A stretch of 64,000 nucleotides of DNA from Allobosea sp. WAO (GTDB taxonomy: Bacteria > Pseudomonadota > Alphaproteobacteria > Rhizobiales > Beijerinckiaceae), in NCBI RefSeq assembly GCF_001509835.1, contig NZ_JXTJ01000003.1, positions 124,001 through 188,000 on the forward strand, in the 5' to 3' direction. How positions within the stretch are numbered: position 1 is the stretch's first letter; each line of letters begins with the position of its first letter. Positions 45,133-54,232 of the stretch are shown piece by piece. The notes beneath the pieces are model-generated. The model did not search any database. It saw nothing but the letters and a program-made list of their open reading frames with translations, and was not told where the DNA came from. Position numbers and translations under genes: made by a program.

Positions 45133-46308
45133 TCAGCCAGCCCGTTGCGGCATGGCGATTTCGACCAGGCTCGCCCAATAGGTCATGCCGACGGGCAGGG
45201 CCTTGTCGTTGAACTCGTAGGCCGGGTGATGCAGCCCGGCGGAGTCGCCATTGCCCATGAAGATATAGGCGCCGGGCCGCTCCTCGAGCATGAAGGAGAA
45301 GTCTTCCGAGCCCATGGTCGGCGGCACCTCGGTGTCGATCGCCTCCTTGCCGAAGACGTTCTTCGTCGCGCTGGTGACGAAATCGGTCTGGCCGGCATGG
45401 TTGAAGGTCACCGGATAGCCGCGCTCGTACTCGATCTCGAAGGTCAGGCCGAAAGCCTGGGCCGTGCCGGCGACGATCTCGCGGAAGCGCTTTTCGGCGA
45501 GGTCGCGCATCTCCGGCGAGAGCGAGCGAACCGTGCCCTTGATCACGACATGCTGCGGGATGACGTTGAAGGCCTCGCCGGCCTGCAGCGCTGTCACCGA
45601 GACGACGACGGAATCGAGCGGGTCGGCATTGCGCGAGGCGATGGTCTGCAGCGAGGAGACGAGCTGGCAGGCTGCGACCAGCGGGTCGACCGTCTCGTTC
45701 GGCTTGGCGGCATGGCCGCCGCGGCCCTCGAGCTTGAGCAGGAAGCGGTCTGCTGCCGCCATCATCGGCCCCTTGCGGATCGCGAACTGGCCGACGGGCA
45801 GGCCGGGCATGTTGTGCAGGCCGTAGACCTCTTGCACGCCGAAGCGCTCCATCAGCCCGTCCTTGCACATCTCCCGGCCGCCGCCGCCGCCTTCTTCGGC
45901 CGGCTGGAAGATCATGATGGCGGTGCCGTCGAAATCGCGGGTGTCCGCCAGGTACTTGGCGGCGCCGAGCAGCATGGCGGTATGGCCGTCATGTCCGCAG
46001 GCATGCATCTTGCCGGGCACGGTCGAGCGATGCTCGAGATTGGTCTCCTCATGGATCGGCAGCGCATCCATGTCGGCGCGCAGGCCGATGACCTTGCCGG
46101 AATTCTGGCCCTTGCCCTTGATCACGCCGACCACGCCGGTGCGGCCGATGCCGGTGACGACCTCGTCGACGCCCCATTCCCGGAGCTTGTCGGCGACGAT
46201 GCCGGCTGTGCGGTTCACATCGAACAGCAGCTCGGGATGGCGGTGGAAGTCGCGACGGATCGCGGTGATCTCGGGCTCGATCGCCGCGATGAGTTCGGAT
46301 TTGGGCAT
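45133..46308 (-). CDS. M20-family amidohydrolase (N-acyl-L-amino acid / hippurate hydrolase type)
   Basis: A 391-residue metallohydrolase. The metal-binding HACGHDGHTAMLLGAA, the catalytic Glu pair in QPAEEGGGGG and the dimerisation domain with GRGGHAAKP are all diagnostic of the IAA-amino acid/hippurate/N-acetyl amino acid hydrolase subgroup. It probably frees amino acids from N-acyl forms. ATG 46308 has GAGGA upstream. The neighbouring peptide ABC genes and the ArgE-like gene at 48974 fit a theme of acyl-amino-acid use. Confidence 0.92.
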   Translation of the reverse strand: MPKSELIAAIEPEITAIRRDFHRHPELLFDVNRTAGIVADKLREWGVDEVVTGIGRTGVVGVIKGKGQNSGKVIGLRADMDALPIHEETNLEHRSTVPGKMHACGHDGHTAMLLGAAKYLADTRDFDGTAIMIFQPAEEGGGGGREMCKDGLMERFGVQEVYGLHNMPGLPVGQFAIRKGPMMAAADRFLLKLEGRGGHAAKPNETVDPLVAACQLVSSLQTIASRNADPLDSVVVSVTALQAGEAFNVIPQHVVIKGTVRSLSPEMRDLAEKRFREIVAGTAQAFGLTFEIEYERGYPVTFNHAGQTDFVTSATKNVFGKEAIDTEVPPTMGSEDFSFMLEERPGAYIFMGNGDSAGLHHPAYEFNDKALPVGMTYWASLVEIAMPQRAG

Positions 46309-46532
46309 CGTATCCTCGGGCCGTTTGGTGCAACTTCGCAGAAATCGGGTTGCCTGATGCGGCAAGCTAGCCCGAGCGGGCGCACCCTGTCCAAGCCGAT
46401 TGCGGCATGAGGGGGAGGAAGCGCGGGAATGGCGATGCGCCGCTGGGGCAGTGACCCCCGCCGTCTGCGGGCGCTAGACTGGGGCAGCGCCCCTGGCGAC
46501 ATCTCATGCGCCACGAACTTGCGAGGACCATC

Positions 46533-46928
46533 ATGGAGATCAAGCGAAGCGGATCGCAGCCTTCGGGCCAGGGCCCGGCCGACTACTTTACCGGTCAGGT
46601 GCGGATCGACCCGCTGTTCAACCCGCCCGAGCCGGCGCGCATCGCGACCGCCCTCGTCACCTTCGAGCCGGGAGCGCGCACGGCCTGGCACACCCACCCG
46701 CTCGGCCAGACGCTGATCGTCACCGCAGGCTGCGGCTGGGCGCAGCGCGAGGGCGGCCCGGTCGAGGAGATCCGGGCCGGCGACGTCGTCTGGTTCCCGC
46801 CCGGCGAAAGGCATTGGCATGGCGCCGCCGCGACCACGGCGATGAGCCATATCGCCTTGCAGGAGCGCCTCGACGGCGAGACTGTCAAATGGCTGGATCA
46901 CGTTACGGAAGAGCAGTATCGTCGCTGA
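46533..46928 (+). CDS. Cupin, closely similar to bacterial (R)-hydroxynitrile lyases
   Basis: A 131-residue single-domain cupin. From memory it is strikingly similar along its length to the manganese-dependent hydroxynitrile lyase of Granulicella tundricola, with the same numbering: metal ligands His53, His55, Gln59 and His94 ([16 protein letters not shown]), and active-site Ala40, Val42, His106 and Gln110. Those enzymes cleave or form cyanohydrins, but their natural role is not settled. The ATG at 46533 follows GAGGA; an earlier ATG at 46506 lacks the alignment. No cyanide-related genes are nearby. Confidence 0.87.
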   Translation: MEIKRSGSQPSGQGPADYFTGQVRIDPLFNPPEPARIATALVTFEPGARTAWHTHPLGQTLIVTAGCGWAQREGGPVEEIRAGDVVWFPPGERHWHGAAATTAMSHIALQERLDGETVKWLDHVTEEQYRR

Positions 46929-47036
46929 ATTCGGGAGCTGCTTCCGAGTTTTCGGCGGCCGCTTTCGAAAGGATGGAACGTGCGTCACCTTCGCGCGTTC
47001 GGGGTGTACCGCCATCGCTTTGAATGGGAGGCCGCC

Positions 47037-47690
47037 ATGCGCCGCCTGATCGTTCTTGCCGCGTCCTTCCTCCTTGTCGCGCCCTTCATGGCCAGCGAAG
47101 CCGATGCCCAGGGGCGCGGCGGCTGGGGCGGCCGCGGCGGAGGCTTCCATGGCGGCGGGTTCCAAGGTGGCGGCATACGCGCCGGAGGGATCGGCATGAA
47201 CCGGGCCTTCGCCGGCCCGGGCTTCGGCTATCGTGGCGGCGGCGTTAGGGCCGCGGGCTTCGGCTACCGCGGTGGCGTCTATCGCGCTGGCTTCTACCGT
47301 GGCGGCGGCTGGGGATGGGGACCCAATCGCTGGGGCGGCTATTACGGACGCGGAGCCTATTGGCGGCGCGGCTACTACAACAACTGGGGCTGGGGCGCCG
47401 GAGCCCTCGCCGCCGGGGCGGTCATCGGCGCCGCAGCGGCCTATCCCTATTACGGCTCGTCCTATTACTACGACACGCCCGGCTATTATGGCGGCGACTA
47501 TTACAGCGGAGCCTACTATGCGCGGCCCTATTACGCGGCGCCGGTCTATGCCGCTCCGGTCTCGTCGGGAATAGGCGGCTATTGCAGCACGCCGGTCCGC
47601 ACCTGCCAACTGATCAATGTCGCGGAAGTCGGCAGCGGCTGCTCATGCAGCGTCGCCGGCGGGCGGGCTCGCGGAGCCGTGATCCCATAG
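47037..47690 (+). CDS. Secreted Gly/Tyr-rich protein
   Basis: A 217-residue protein with a clear signal peptide (MRRLIVLAASFLLVAPFMASEADAQ). The mature part is extremely rich in Gly, Tyr, Arg and Trp (GRGGWGGRGGGFHGGG; YYGSSYYYDTPGYYGGDYY), a low-complexity composition expected to be disordered or envelope-associated. One hydrophobic AGALAAGAVIGAAAA segment is near 120. The C-terminal 40 residues are different: YCSTPVRTCQL and GSGCSCSVAGG give four cysteines, probably two disulfides. A GGGAGG site precedes the ATG. Function unknown; similar proteins are common in Hyphomicrobiales. Confidence 0.85.
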   Translation: MRRLIVLAASFLLVAPFMASEADAQGRGGWGGRGGGFHGGGFQGGGIRAGGIGMNRAFAGPGFGYRGGGVRAAGFGYRGGVYRAGFYRGGGWGWGPNRWGGYYGRGAYWRRGYYNNWGWGAGALAAGAVIGAAAAYPYYGSSYYYDTPGYYGGDYYSGAYYARPYYAAPVYAAPVSSGIGGYCSTPVRTCQLINVAEVGSGCSCSVAGGRARGAVIP

Positions 47691-47712
47691 GTTTACTCGG
47701 AGCGGCCCCGAA

Positions 47713-47737
47713 GGGCGCGCAGTAGTGCTGCGCGCCC
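47713..47737. terminator. Perfect hairpin between convergent genes
   Basis: GGGCGCGCAG (47713-47722) and CTGCGCGCCC (47728-47737) form a perfect ten-pair stem with a five-base loop, in the 60-base gap between the Gly/Tyr-rich protein gene and the convergent threonine dehydratase gene. No long T-run follows on either strand, but its symmetry suits a bidirectional terminator. Confidence 0.65.
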
Positions 47738-47750
47738 GATCTCGTTCTGC

Positions 47751-48719
47751 TCAGAGCCCGAACTGCTGGCGCCAGCTCTCGATATCTTCGAGCGCGACAT
47801 TGGAGCCGCAGAGCACCAGCGCGACGCGCTCGCCCGGCTTGAAGCTGTCCTTGCGGGCGAGAGCTGCCGCGACCGTGCAGGCGGCGGCCGGCTCGAGCAG
47901 CACGCGGCCGTTCTGCAGCACCCAGAGCAGTTCGCGCACGGCGTCCGCATCCGGCACCAGCACGATCTCTTCGAGGAACTCGCGGGCGGCCGCCATGGTC
48001 CGTTCGGTCGCGAAGGGCGCGCCCAGCGTGCGCGCGATCGAGGTCGGGCGGATCGGTACGGGCTTTCCGGCCTCGAGCGCCTGCGTCATCGTCGTCGCGC
48101 CCTCGGTCTCGACGCCGTGGATGCGCACGGCCGGATCGAGCCCCTTCAGGGCCGCTCCGACGCCGGCCGAAAAGCCGCCGCCGCCGATCGAGATGAAGAC
48201 ATGGTCGAGCCGGCCGCCGGCATCGGCCGCGAGCTCGAGGCCGACGGTGCCATGGCCGGCGATGATCGCAGGATCATCATAGGAGTGGACATTGGTCATG
48301 CCCTTGGCGGCATATTCGTCGGCCTTGGCGAAGGCTGCGATCGAATCCTCGCAGAGCTCGACCTCGCCGCCGGCCTCCTTGGTCAGGCGGATGTTCAGCG
48401 GTGCGACGTTCTTCGGCATCAGCACCAGTGCCTTGATGCCGAGCATGCTCGCCACCAGCGAGACGGCGATGGCGTGGTTGCCGCCGGAGACGGTGACGAC
48501 GCCGCGGGCCTTCTCCGCGTCCGACAGGCCGAGCAGCTTGTTGTAGCAGCCGCGCACCTTGAACGAGCCGGCGAGCTGCAGGCTCTCGACCTTGACGACC
48601 GTCTCGACGCCGAGGCGCTGGGAGAGCCCAGCACTGAGGAAGGTCGGGGTACGCCTCACCTTGCCCGCGATGCGGCTGGCGGCGGCCTGGATGTCGGCGA
48701 GGGTGACGTCGAAGGACAT
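47751..48719 (-). CDS. Threonine/serine dehydratase, PLP-dependent
   Basis: A 322-residue fold-type-II PLP enzyme that deaminates threonine (to 2-oxobutyrate) or serine (to pyruvate). The Schiff-base lysine is Lys54 in LAGSFKVRG, SGGNHA binds substrate, and ISIGGGGFSAG is the phosphate-binding glycine loop. It lacks the C-terminal ACT-like regulatory domain of biosynthetic IlvA, so it is the short catabolic type; a 3-hydroxyaspartate or other beta-hydroxy amino acid substrate is also possible. It diverges from the ArgE-like gene. Confidence 0.9.
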   Translation of the reverse strand: MSFDVTLADIQAAASRIAGKVRRTPTFLSAGLSQRLGVETVVKVESLQLAGSFKVRGCYNKLLGLSDAEKARGVVTVSGGNHAIAVSLVASMLGIKALVLMPKNVAPLNIRLTKEAGGEVELCEDSIAAFAKADEYAAKGMTNVHSYDDPAIIAGHGTVGLELAADAGGRLDHVFISIGGGGFSAGVGAALKGLDPAVRIHGVETEGATTMTQALEAGKPVPIRPTSIARTLGAPFATERTMAAAREFLEEIVLVPDADAVRELLWVLQNGRVLLEPAAACTVAAALARKDSFKPGERVALVLCGSNVALEDIESWRQQFGL

Positions 48720-48973
48720 GGCGGACTCACAGGGAAAGCTCGGTTCGGTCGGCACAACAGCGCGCCGGGTGCGGCCGGGTCAAGCGCGGTGCGCGCATGA
48801 CCCTTGGACAAGCGTGCGCAACCGGAAGTCCCGCCGTCGATGCCGGGAGCAGTGGCCGTCATGCGTTGGCTCGGGCGCCGGCGCACCACGGCCGGTGATT
48901 GACCTCCTGCGGCGTGAGCTTAGCCTGCCGGCACGGATCATGCCTGTCGGCCAGTCTCTGGAGAAATCTGCCC

Positions 48974-50122
48974 GTGCGTTACACCCCGAAGGAAATGCTG
49001 GCCAAGCTGGTCTCGTTCAACACCGAATCGCAGCGCAGCAATGTCGAACTGATCCATTTCTGCCGCGACTATCTCGCCGCTCATGGCGTCGAGAGCACGG
49101 TGGTGCCGAGTCCGGACGGCTTCAAGGCCAATCTCTACGCCACCATCGGCCCCAAGGTGGATGGCGGCGTTGTCCTCTCCGGCCATACCGACGTGGTCCC
49201 CGTCGAAGGCCAGGACTGGAGCTCGGACCCGTGGACGCTGACCGAGCGCGACGGCAAGCTCTATGGCCGCGGCTCCTGCGACATGAAGGGTTTCGATGCC
49301 ATCGCGCTCGCTTTGGTGCCGGAGATGCTCGCGGCCGGCTTGAAGCGGCCGGTTCATATCGCCCTGTCCTATGACGAGGAGGTCGGCTGCATTGGTGCTC
49401 GCTACCTGATCGACGCGATGTCCGCGGCCGGGGTCAAGCCCTCGGCCGTGATCGTCGGCGAGCCCTCGATGATGCAGGTCGTCACCGGCCATAAGGGTGG
49501 CACCCGGATGCGCACGACCGTCCGCGGCCATGCCGTGCATTCCAGCCGCGTCGACATCGGCGTGCCCGCCGTGATGGTCGCCGGCAAGCTGATCGCGTGG
49601 CATGACGAGGTCATGGACGAGAACAAGGCGAAGGCGACAGCCGGCATTCCCTTCGAGCCGCCTTATTCCACGCTGCATGTCGGCGTCGTCGAAGGCGGCA
49701 CCGCGGTCAACATCACTGCCGAGCATTGCGCCTTCAGCCATGAGGTCCGCGTCATGCCGGGCGACGATGCCGACTATGTCGCCCGCTATCGCGCGAAGAT
49801 GGCGGAGCTCGAGGCGCCGATGAAGGCGATCGCGCCAGAGACCGGCATCGTCATGGAGATCACCTCCTACACCCCACCGCTCGCGCCGGAGAAGGAGGGC
49901 GAGGCCGAGCAACTGGCGCGCCGCCTCACCGGCGACAATGCCAGCCATGTCGTCGCCTACGGTACCGAGGGCGGCCTGTTCCAGGCGGCGGGCTGGTCGA
50001 CCGTGGTCTGCGGGCCCGGCGATATCGCCCAGGCGCACCAGCCGGACGAGTTCATCACCGTGGCCCAGCTCGATGCCGGCTCATCGTTCGTGCGTGCGCT
50101 GATCGCGGACCTGGCCCGCTGA
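48974..50122 (+). CDS. argE: M20-family acetylornithine deacetylase (ArgE-like)
   Basis: A 382-residue zinc hydrolase. Metal ligands are in SGHTDVVPV (His71, Asp73) and GRGSCDMKGFDA (Asp103), and the catalytic Glu pair is in SYDEEVGCIGA (Glu135, Glu136). It most resembles ArgE-type acetylornithine deacetylases, although arginine synthesis in many alphaproteobacteria uses ArgJ, and an N-acyl-amino-acid role is possible. The start is GTG with GGAGA upstream. It is directly followed by the two tandem peptide ABC modules. Confidence 0.9.
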   Translation: MRYTPKEMLAKLVSFNTESQRSNVELIHFCRDYLAAHGVESTVVPSPDGFKANLYATIGPKVDGGVVLSGHTDVVPVEGQDWSSDPWTLTERDGKLYGRGSCDMKGFDAIALALVPEMLAAGLKRPVHIALSYDEEVGCIGARYLIDAMSAAGVKPSAVIVGEPSMMQVVTGHKGGTRMRTTVRGHAVHSSRVDIGVPAVMVAGKLIAWHDEVMDENKAKATAGIPFEPPYSTLHVGVVEGGTAVNITAEHCAFSHEVRVMPGDDADYVARYRAKMAELEAPMKAIAPETGIVMEITSYTPPLAPEKEGEAEQLARRLTGDNASHVVAYGTEGGLFQAAGWSTVVCGPGDIAQAHQPDEFITVAQLDAGSSFVRALIADLAR

Positions 50123-50155
50123 CGGCGCAGGGCGGAGCGCCTTTGCATCGGAAAG

Positions 50156-50189
50156 TCACCCTGTGCTCGCATGAACGTGCGCAGGGTGA
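50156..50189. promoter_or_regulatory. Large palindrome upstream of peptide ABC module B
   Basis: TCACCCTGTGCTCG (50156-50169) and CGTGCGCAGGGTGA (50176-50189) are inverted with only two mismatches, around a six-base loop. It lies 33 bases after the argE-like stop with no T-run, so it may be an intercistronic RNA hairpin or an operator for the ABC genes. The rest of the 238-base gap up to 50360 carries the presumed promoter, with an AT-rich TTAGTATATGCAATAAAG at 50190-50207. Confidence 0.5.
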
Positions 50190-50360
50190 TTAGTATATGC
50201 AATAAAGTTCGATCTCGGGGGAAGCGCGCGGCCCGCACTGGACGCGGACTTCGAAGCACCTCTAATCTGCCGCCTTCCTCGGATCGTCGCCAATGTACGT
50301 GGCGGTCCGGGCGCCGCTCCTGGGGAGGAGTGGGAATAACCAATCGGGAGAACGTTCTTC

Positions 50361-51947
50361 ATGTCCTTCAAGACCCATTGCCTGGCAGCCGTAGCGGCGC
50401 TGGCTCTGATGTGCGGTACGGCTCAGGCGCAGACGCTGCGCTATGCCAACCAGGGCGAGTTGAAGTCGCTCGACCCGTACACCGTCAACGAAACCACCAC
50501 GAACGCCCATATCGGCCACCCCTATGAGGGGCTGACGGCGCGCGGCAAGGATCTCAAGATCGAGCCCGCCCTCGCCGAGAAGTGGGAGGTCTCCGATGAC
50601 GGCCTGAAATGGCGCCTGTTCCTGCGCAAGGGCGTCAAGTTCCATGGCGGCGAGGACTTCACCGCCGACGACGTGATCTTCTCCGCCGAGCGCGTCCGCG
50701 CCCAGGGCTCGAACTTCACCACACGCATCCCGACCAGCGCCAAGTTCGTCAAGGTCGACGACCACACGGTCGATGTCGTCCTCACTGCGCCGAACCCGAT
50801 CCTGAACGCGCAGTGGGACACCTGGTACATCATGTCGAAGAAGTGGGCGGAGGCGAACAACGCCGTCGCTCCGACCCCGGCAGCTGCGACCACGCCGAGC
50901 TATGCCGCGCTCAACGCCAACGGCACCGGCCCCTACAAGATCGAGAGCCACCAGCCGGGCGTGAAGACCGTCTTCAAGCTCAACGAGAACTACTGGAAGA
51001 AGATCGAAGGCAACATCAAGGAGATCGTCTTCACGCCGATCGCCTCTGACGCCACGCGCGTCGCCGCGCTGCTCTCCGGCGAAGTCGACGTGATCGAGCC
51101 GGTTCCGATCCAGGACATCCAGCGCGTCAACGCCTCGGGCAACGCCCAGGTCCTCACCGGGCCGGAACTGCGCACGATCTTCCTCGGCATGGACCAGACC
51201 CGCGACGAGCTGCTGGAATCCAGCGTCAAGGGCAAGAACCCCTTCAAGGACGTCCGTGTCCGCCAGGCCTTCTTCCAGGCGATCGACATCGAGACGATCA
51301 AGAGCCGCGTCATGCGCGGGCTCTCGACGCCTTCGGCCCTGATGATCGCGCCGGAGCTGTTCCCGCATGCGGGCTTCACCCGTGCCAAGTTCGACACCGA
51401 GGCCTCGAAGAAGCTGCTGGCCGAAGCCGGCTACCCGAACGGCTTCGAGATCGGCATGGACTGCCCGAACGACCGCTACGTCAATGACGGCCAGATCTGC
51501 CAGGCCGTCGTCGGCATGCTGGCGCGCGCCGGCATCAAGGTGAACCTGAACGCCCAGCCGAAGGGCCAGTATTTCGCCAAGGTGCTGAAGTCCGGCGGCT
51601 ACAAGACCTCGTTCTACCTGCTCGGCTGGACGCCCGGCACCTTCGACAGCCACAACGTCCTGCACGACATCATCGGCTGCCGCGATGTCGCCGGCTCCTC
51701 GCGCGGCGAGTCCAATCTCGGCAACTACTGCAACAAGAAGGTCGACGAGCTGACCGACAAGATCCTTGTCGAGTCCGACACCGCCAAGCGCGACGCGATG
51801 ATCAAGGAAGCCTACAAGATCTCGGTCGACGAATTCGGCTACATCCCGCTGCATCAGCAGGCGCTGGCCTGGGGCGTGTCGAAGAAGGTGAAGCTCGCCC
51901 AGCGCGCCGACAATTCGGTGCTGCTCTACTACGCCACCAAGGAGTGA
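50361..51947 (+). CDS. Peptide-type ABC transporter substrate-binding protein (module B)
   Basis: A 528-residue family 5 binding protein with a signal peptide ending AQAQ (about residue 23). LRYANQGELKSLDPYTVNET, WRLFLRKGVKFHGGEDFTADDVIFS and NANGTGPYKIESHQPG are typical. It is a clear paralogue of the binding protein at 54233 (shared VKFH-G-FTADDV and NANGTGP). GGGAG precedes the ATG. Two strong hairpins separate it from its permease genes. Confidence 0.92.
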   Translation: MSFKTHCLAAVAALALMCGTAQAQTLRYANQGELKSLDPYTVNETTTNAHIGHPYEGLTARGKDLKIEPALAEKWEVSDDGLKWRLFLRKGVKFHGGEDFTADDVIFSAERVRAQGSNFTTRIPTSAKFVKVDDHTVDVVLTAPNPILNAQWDTWYIMSKKWAEANNAVAPTPAAATTPSYAALNANGTGPYKIESHQPGVKTVFKLNENYWKKIEGNIKEIVFTPIASDATRVAALLSGEVDVIEPVPIQDIQRVNASGNAQVLTGPELRTIFLGMDQTRDELLESSVKGKNPFKDVRVRQAFFQAIDIETIKSRVMRGLSTPSALMIAPELFPHAGFTRAKFDTEASKKLLAEAGYPNGFEIGMDCPNDRYVNDGQICQAVVGMLARAGIKVNLNAQPKGQYFAKVLKSGGYKTSFYLLGWTPGTFDSHNVLHDIIGCRDVAGSSRGESNLGNYCNKKVDELTDKILVESDTAKRDAMIKEAYKISVDEFGYIPLHQQALAWGVSKKVKLAQRADNSVLLYYATKE

Positions 51948-51952
51948 TGGCG

Positions 51953-51984
51953 CGCGGTGTGCGGGCCAAGGCTCGCGCACCGCG
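51953..51984 (+). terminator. Intercistronic hairpin 1 after module B binding-protein gene
   Basis: CGCGGTGTGCGGGCC (51953-51967) pairs with GGCTCGCGCACCGCG (51970-51984) with only a wobble and one mismatch. It lies six bases after the stop. No T-run follows, so mRNA stabilisation or partial termination is possible. Confidence 0.65.
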
Positions 51985-52009
51985 TCCGTTCCACGTCGAA
52001 GCATCTTAG

Positions 52010-52040
52010 CCCTGCCGGGCCGCCTCACGGCGCGGCAGGG
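52010..52040 (+). terminator. Intercistronic hairpin 2 after module B binding-protein gene
   Basis: CCCTGCCGGGCCG (52010-52022) pairs with CGGCGCGGCAGGG (52028-52040) with one mismatch and a five-base loop. It is the second of two stable stems between the binding-protein and permease genes. Confidence 0.65.
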
Positions 52041-52114
52041 ACTGACGGGCTTGTTGGCATAGACGGGCGTTCCGGTGGAGCTCCCGCCCTCATAGATTCC
52101 TCGTAAAGGCGGCC

Positions 52115-53095
52115 ATGCTCGCTTTCATTCTGCGTCGGCTGTTCCAGTCGCTTCTCGTCATGCTGGCGGTGGCGCTGATCGCCTTCGCCATGTTCCGCTT
52201 CGTCGGCGATCCCGTGAACCAGCTCGTCTCGCTCGACACGCCGCAGGAGCAGGTCGCGCAGATCCGCAAGTCGCTCGGGCTCGACGAGCCGGTCGTCGTC
52301 CAGTTCGCCCGCTACATCTACAATGCGGTGCGGCTCGAATTCGGCGTTTCCTACCAGTTCCGCCTGCCGGTGATCTCGCTGCTCGGCGAACGCGCCCCGG
52401 CGACGCTCGAACTCGCCTTCATGTCGGCGCTGTTCTCGCTCCTCGTCGGCATTCCGATGGGCGTCTACACCGCATTGCGGCGCGACAGCTGGCTCGCCAA
52501 GCTCTTCCAGACCGTCTCGCTCGTCGGGATCAGCCTGCCGACCTTCCTGATCGGCATCCTGCTGATCTACCTGTTCTCGGTCACGCTCGGCTGGCTGCCC
52601 TCCTTCGGGCGCGGCGAGGTCGTCAAGATCGGCAACTGGTGGACCACCGGCCTGCTCACCGCCTCCGGCTGGAAGGCGCTGATCCTGCCCTCGATCACGC
52701 TCGGCCTGTTCCAGATGACGCTGATCATGCGCCTCGTCCGGGCCGAGATGCTGGAGGTGCTGCGCACCGACTACATCAAGTTTGCGAGGGCGCGCGGCCT
52801 GAAGACCCGCGCCATCCATTTCGGCCATGCGCTGAAGAACACGCTGGTGCCGGTCATCACCATCGCCGGCCTTCAGCTCGGCTCGATCATCGCCTTCGCC
52901 ATCATCACCGAGACGGTGTTCCAGTGGCCGGGCATGGGCCTGCTCTTCCTGAAGGCGGTGCAGCAGGTCGATATCCCGATCATGGCGGCCTATCTCATCC
53001 TGATCTCGTTCCTGTTCGTCAGCATCAATCTGATCGTCGACCTGCTCTACGCCGCGGTCGACCCGCGCCTGCGCGCGACGATCGGCGCGCATTGA
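52115..53095 (+). CDS. ABC transporter permease, DppB-type (module B)
   Basis: A 326-residue membrane subunit starting MLAFILRRLFQSLLVMLAVALIAFAMFRF. It has the family features RLGLDEPV-like LGLDEPVVVQFARY, LPTFLIGILLIYLF, LPSFGRG and the coupling loop KFARARGLKTRAIHFGHALKNTLVP. It is clearly homologous to the permease at 55910, with the same first helix and LPSFGRG segment. It pairs with the next gene. Confidence 0.93.
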   Translation: MLAFILRRLFQSLLVMLAVALIAFAMFRFVGDPVNQLVSLDTPQEQVAQIRKSLGLDEPVVVQFARYIYNAVRLEFGVSYQFRLPVISLLGERAPATLELAFMSALFSLLVGIPMGVYTALRRDSWLAKLFQTVSLVGISLPTFLIGILLIYLFSVTLGWLPSFGRGEVVKIGNWWTTGLLTASGWKALILPSITLGLFQMTLIMRLVRAEMLEVLRTDYIKFARARGLKTRAIHFGHALKNTLVPVITIAGLQLGSIIAFAIITETVFQWPGMGLLFLKAVQQVDIPIMAAYLILISFLFVSINLIVDLLYAAVDPRLRATIGAH

Positions 53096-53111
53096 AGGCG
53101 GGAGACAAGCC

Positions 53112-54074
53112 ATGACCGCTCAGACCCCGTCCTCTACCCCCGTCGCCCCGTCGACCAAGCCGCCCTCGCTCTGGGCCCGCATCCTCGACAGCGACATCCT
53201 CGCCAGCTTCCTGCGCTCCAAGGTGACCATGGTCGCCGCGGTGATCGTGCTCCTGATGTTCATCGGCGCGGCCTTCTCGCCCTGGATCGCGCCGACCAAC
53301 CCGTTCGACCCGGCCACGGTCTTTCTTTCCGATGCCAACATCCCGCCGGCCTGGCAGGCTGGCGGCGATCCCAAGTTCATCTTCGGCACGGACGACCAGG
53401 GCCGCGATCTCTATTCGGCGATCCTCTACGGCCTGCGCGTCTCGCTGATCGTCGGCGGCCTCGGCGTCGCGCTCGCCGCGACGATCGGCATCACGCTCGG
53501 CCTGCTCGCCGGTTATCTCGGCGGCCGCGTCGACTCGCTGATCATGCGCATCGCCGATGTCCAGCTCACCTTCCCGGCGATCCTGATCGCGTTGCTGATC
53601 GACGGCGTCGTGCGCGGCATCTTCAAGGGCGCCAACCGCGAGGACACGGCGCTCTACGTGCTGGTGATCTCGATCGGCCTCAGCTTCTGGGTGCAATACG
53701 CCCGCACCATCCGCGGTTCGACCCTGGTCGAGCGCAACAAGGACTATGTCCAGGCGGCGCGCCTCGTCGGCTTGCCGGCGCCCTTGATCATGCTGCGCCA
53801 TGTCCTGCCGAACGTGATCGGCCCGGTGCTGGTTATCCTGACAATCAACCTGGCGCTGGCGGTGATCACCGAGGCGACCCTGTCCTTCCTCGGCGTCGGC
53901 CTGCCGCCGACCCAGCCTTCGCTCGGCACGCTGATCTCGATCGGCAACCGCTACCTGTTCTCGGGCGACTGGTGGATCGTCGCCTTCCCGGGCCTGACGC
54001 TGGCGATCCTGGTGCTCGCCGTGAACCTGCTCGGCGACTGGCTCCGCGACGCCCTCAATCCGAGGCTGAGATGA
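53112..54074 (+). CDS. ABC transporter permease, DppC-type (module B)
   Basis: A 320-residue membrane subunit. A Pro/Ser/Thr-rich N-terminus precedes SFLRSKVTMVAAVIVLLMFIGAAFSPWIAP; then come FGTDDQGRDLYSAILYGLRVSL and the coupling loop YVQAARLVGLPAPLIMLRHVLPN. It ends GDWLRDALNPRLR, exactly as the paralogue at 56901 does. GGGAG precedes the start. No ATPase gene follows; the next gene is another binding protein. Confidence 0.93.
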   Translation: MTAQTPSSTPVAPSTKPPSLWARILDSDILASFLRSKVTMVAAVIVLLMFIGAAFSPWIAPTNPFDPATVFLSDANIPPAWQAGGDPKFIFGTDDQGRDLYSAILYGLRVSLIVGGLGVALAATIGITLGLLAGYLGGRVDSLIMRIADVQLTFPAILIALLIDGVVRGIFKGANREDTALYVLVISIGLSFWVQYARTIRGSTLVERNKDYVQAARLVGLPAPLIMLRHVLPNVIGPVLVILTINLALAVITEATLSFLGVGLPPTQPSLGTLISIGNRYLFSGDWWIVAFPGLTLAILVLAVNLLGDWLRDALNPRLR

Positions 54075-54232
54075 GCGGAAATCTCCTGCGCGCGGTGCCT
54101 GCGAGAGAGGCAAGTGCCACTTTCCGCTATGTGTTTCGCGCAGATTAGACCCGTGACAGACAAGGGGCCCAGCCCTAACATCTCGTCCTTTACCGGCCCT
54201 GGAGCAGGGCCGCGACCGGGAGGTTCGTTATC

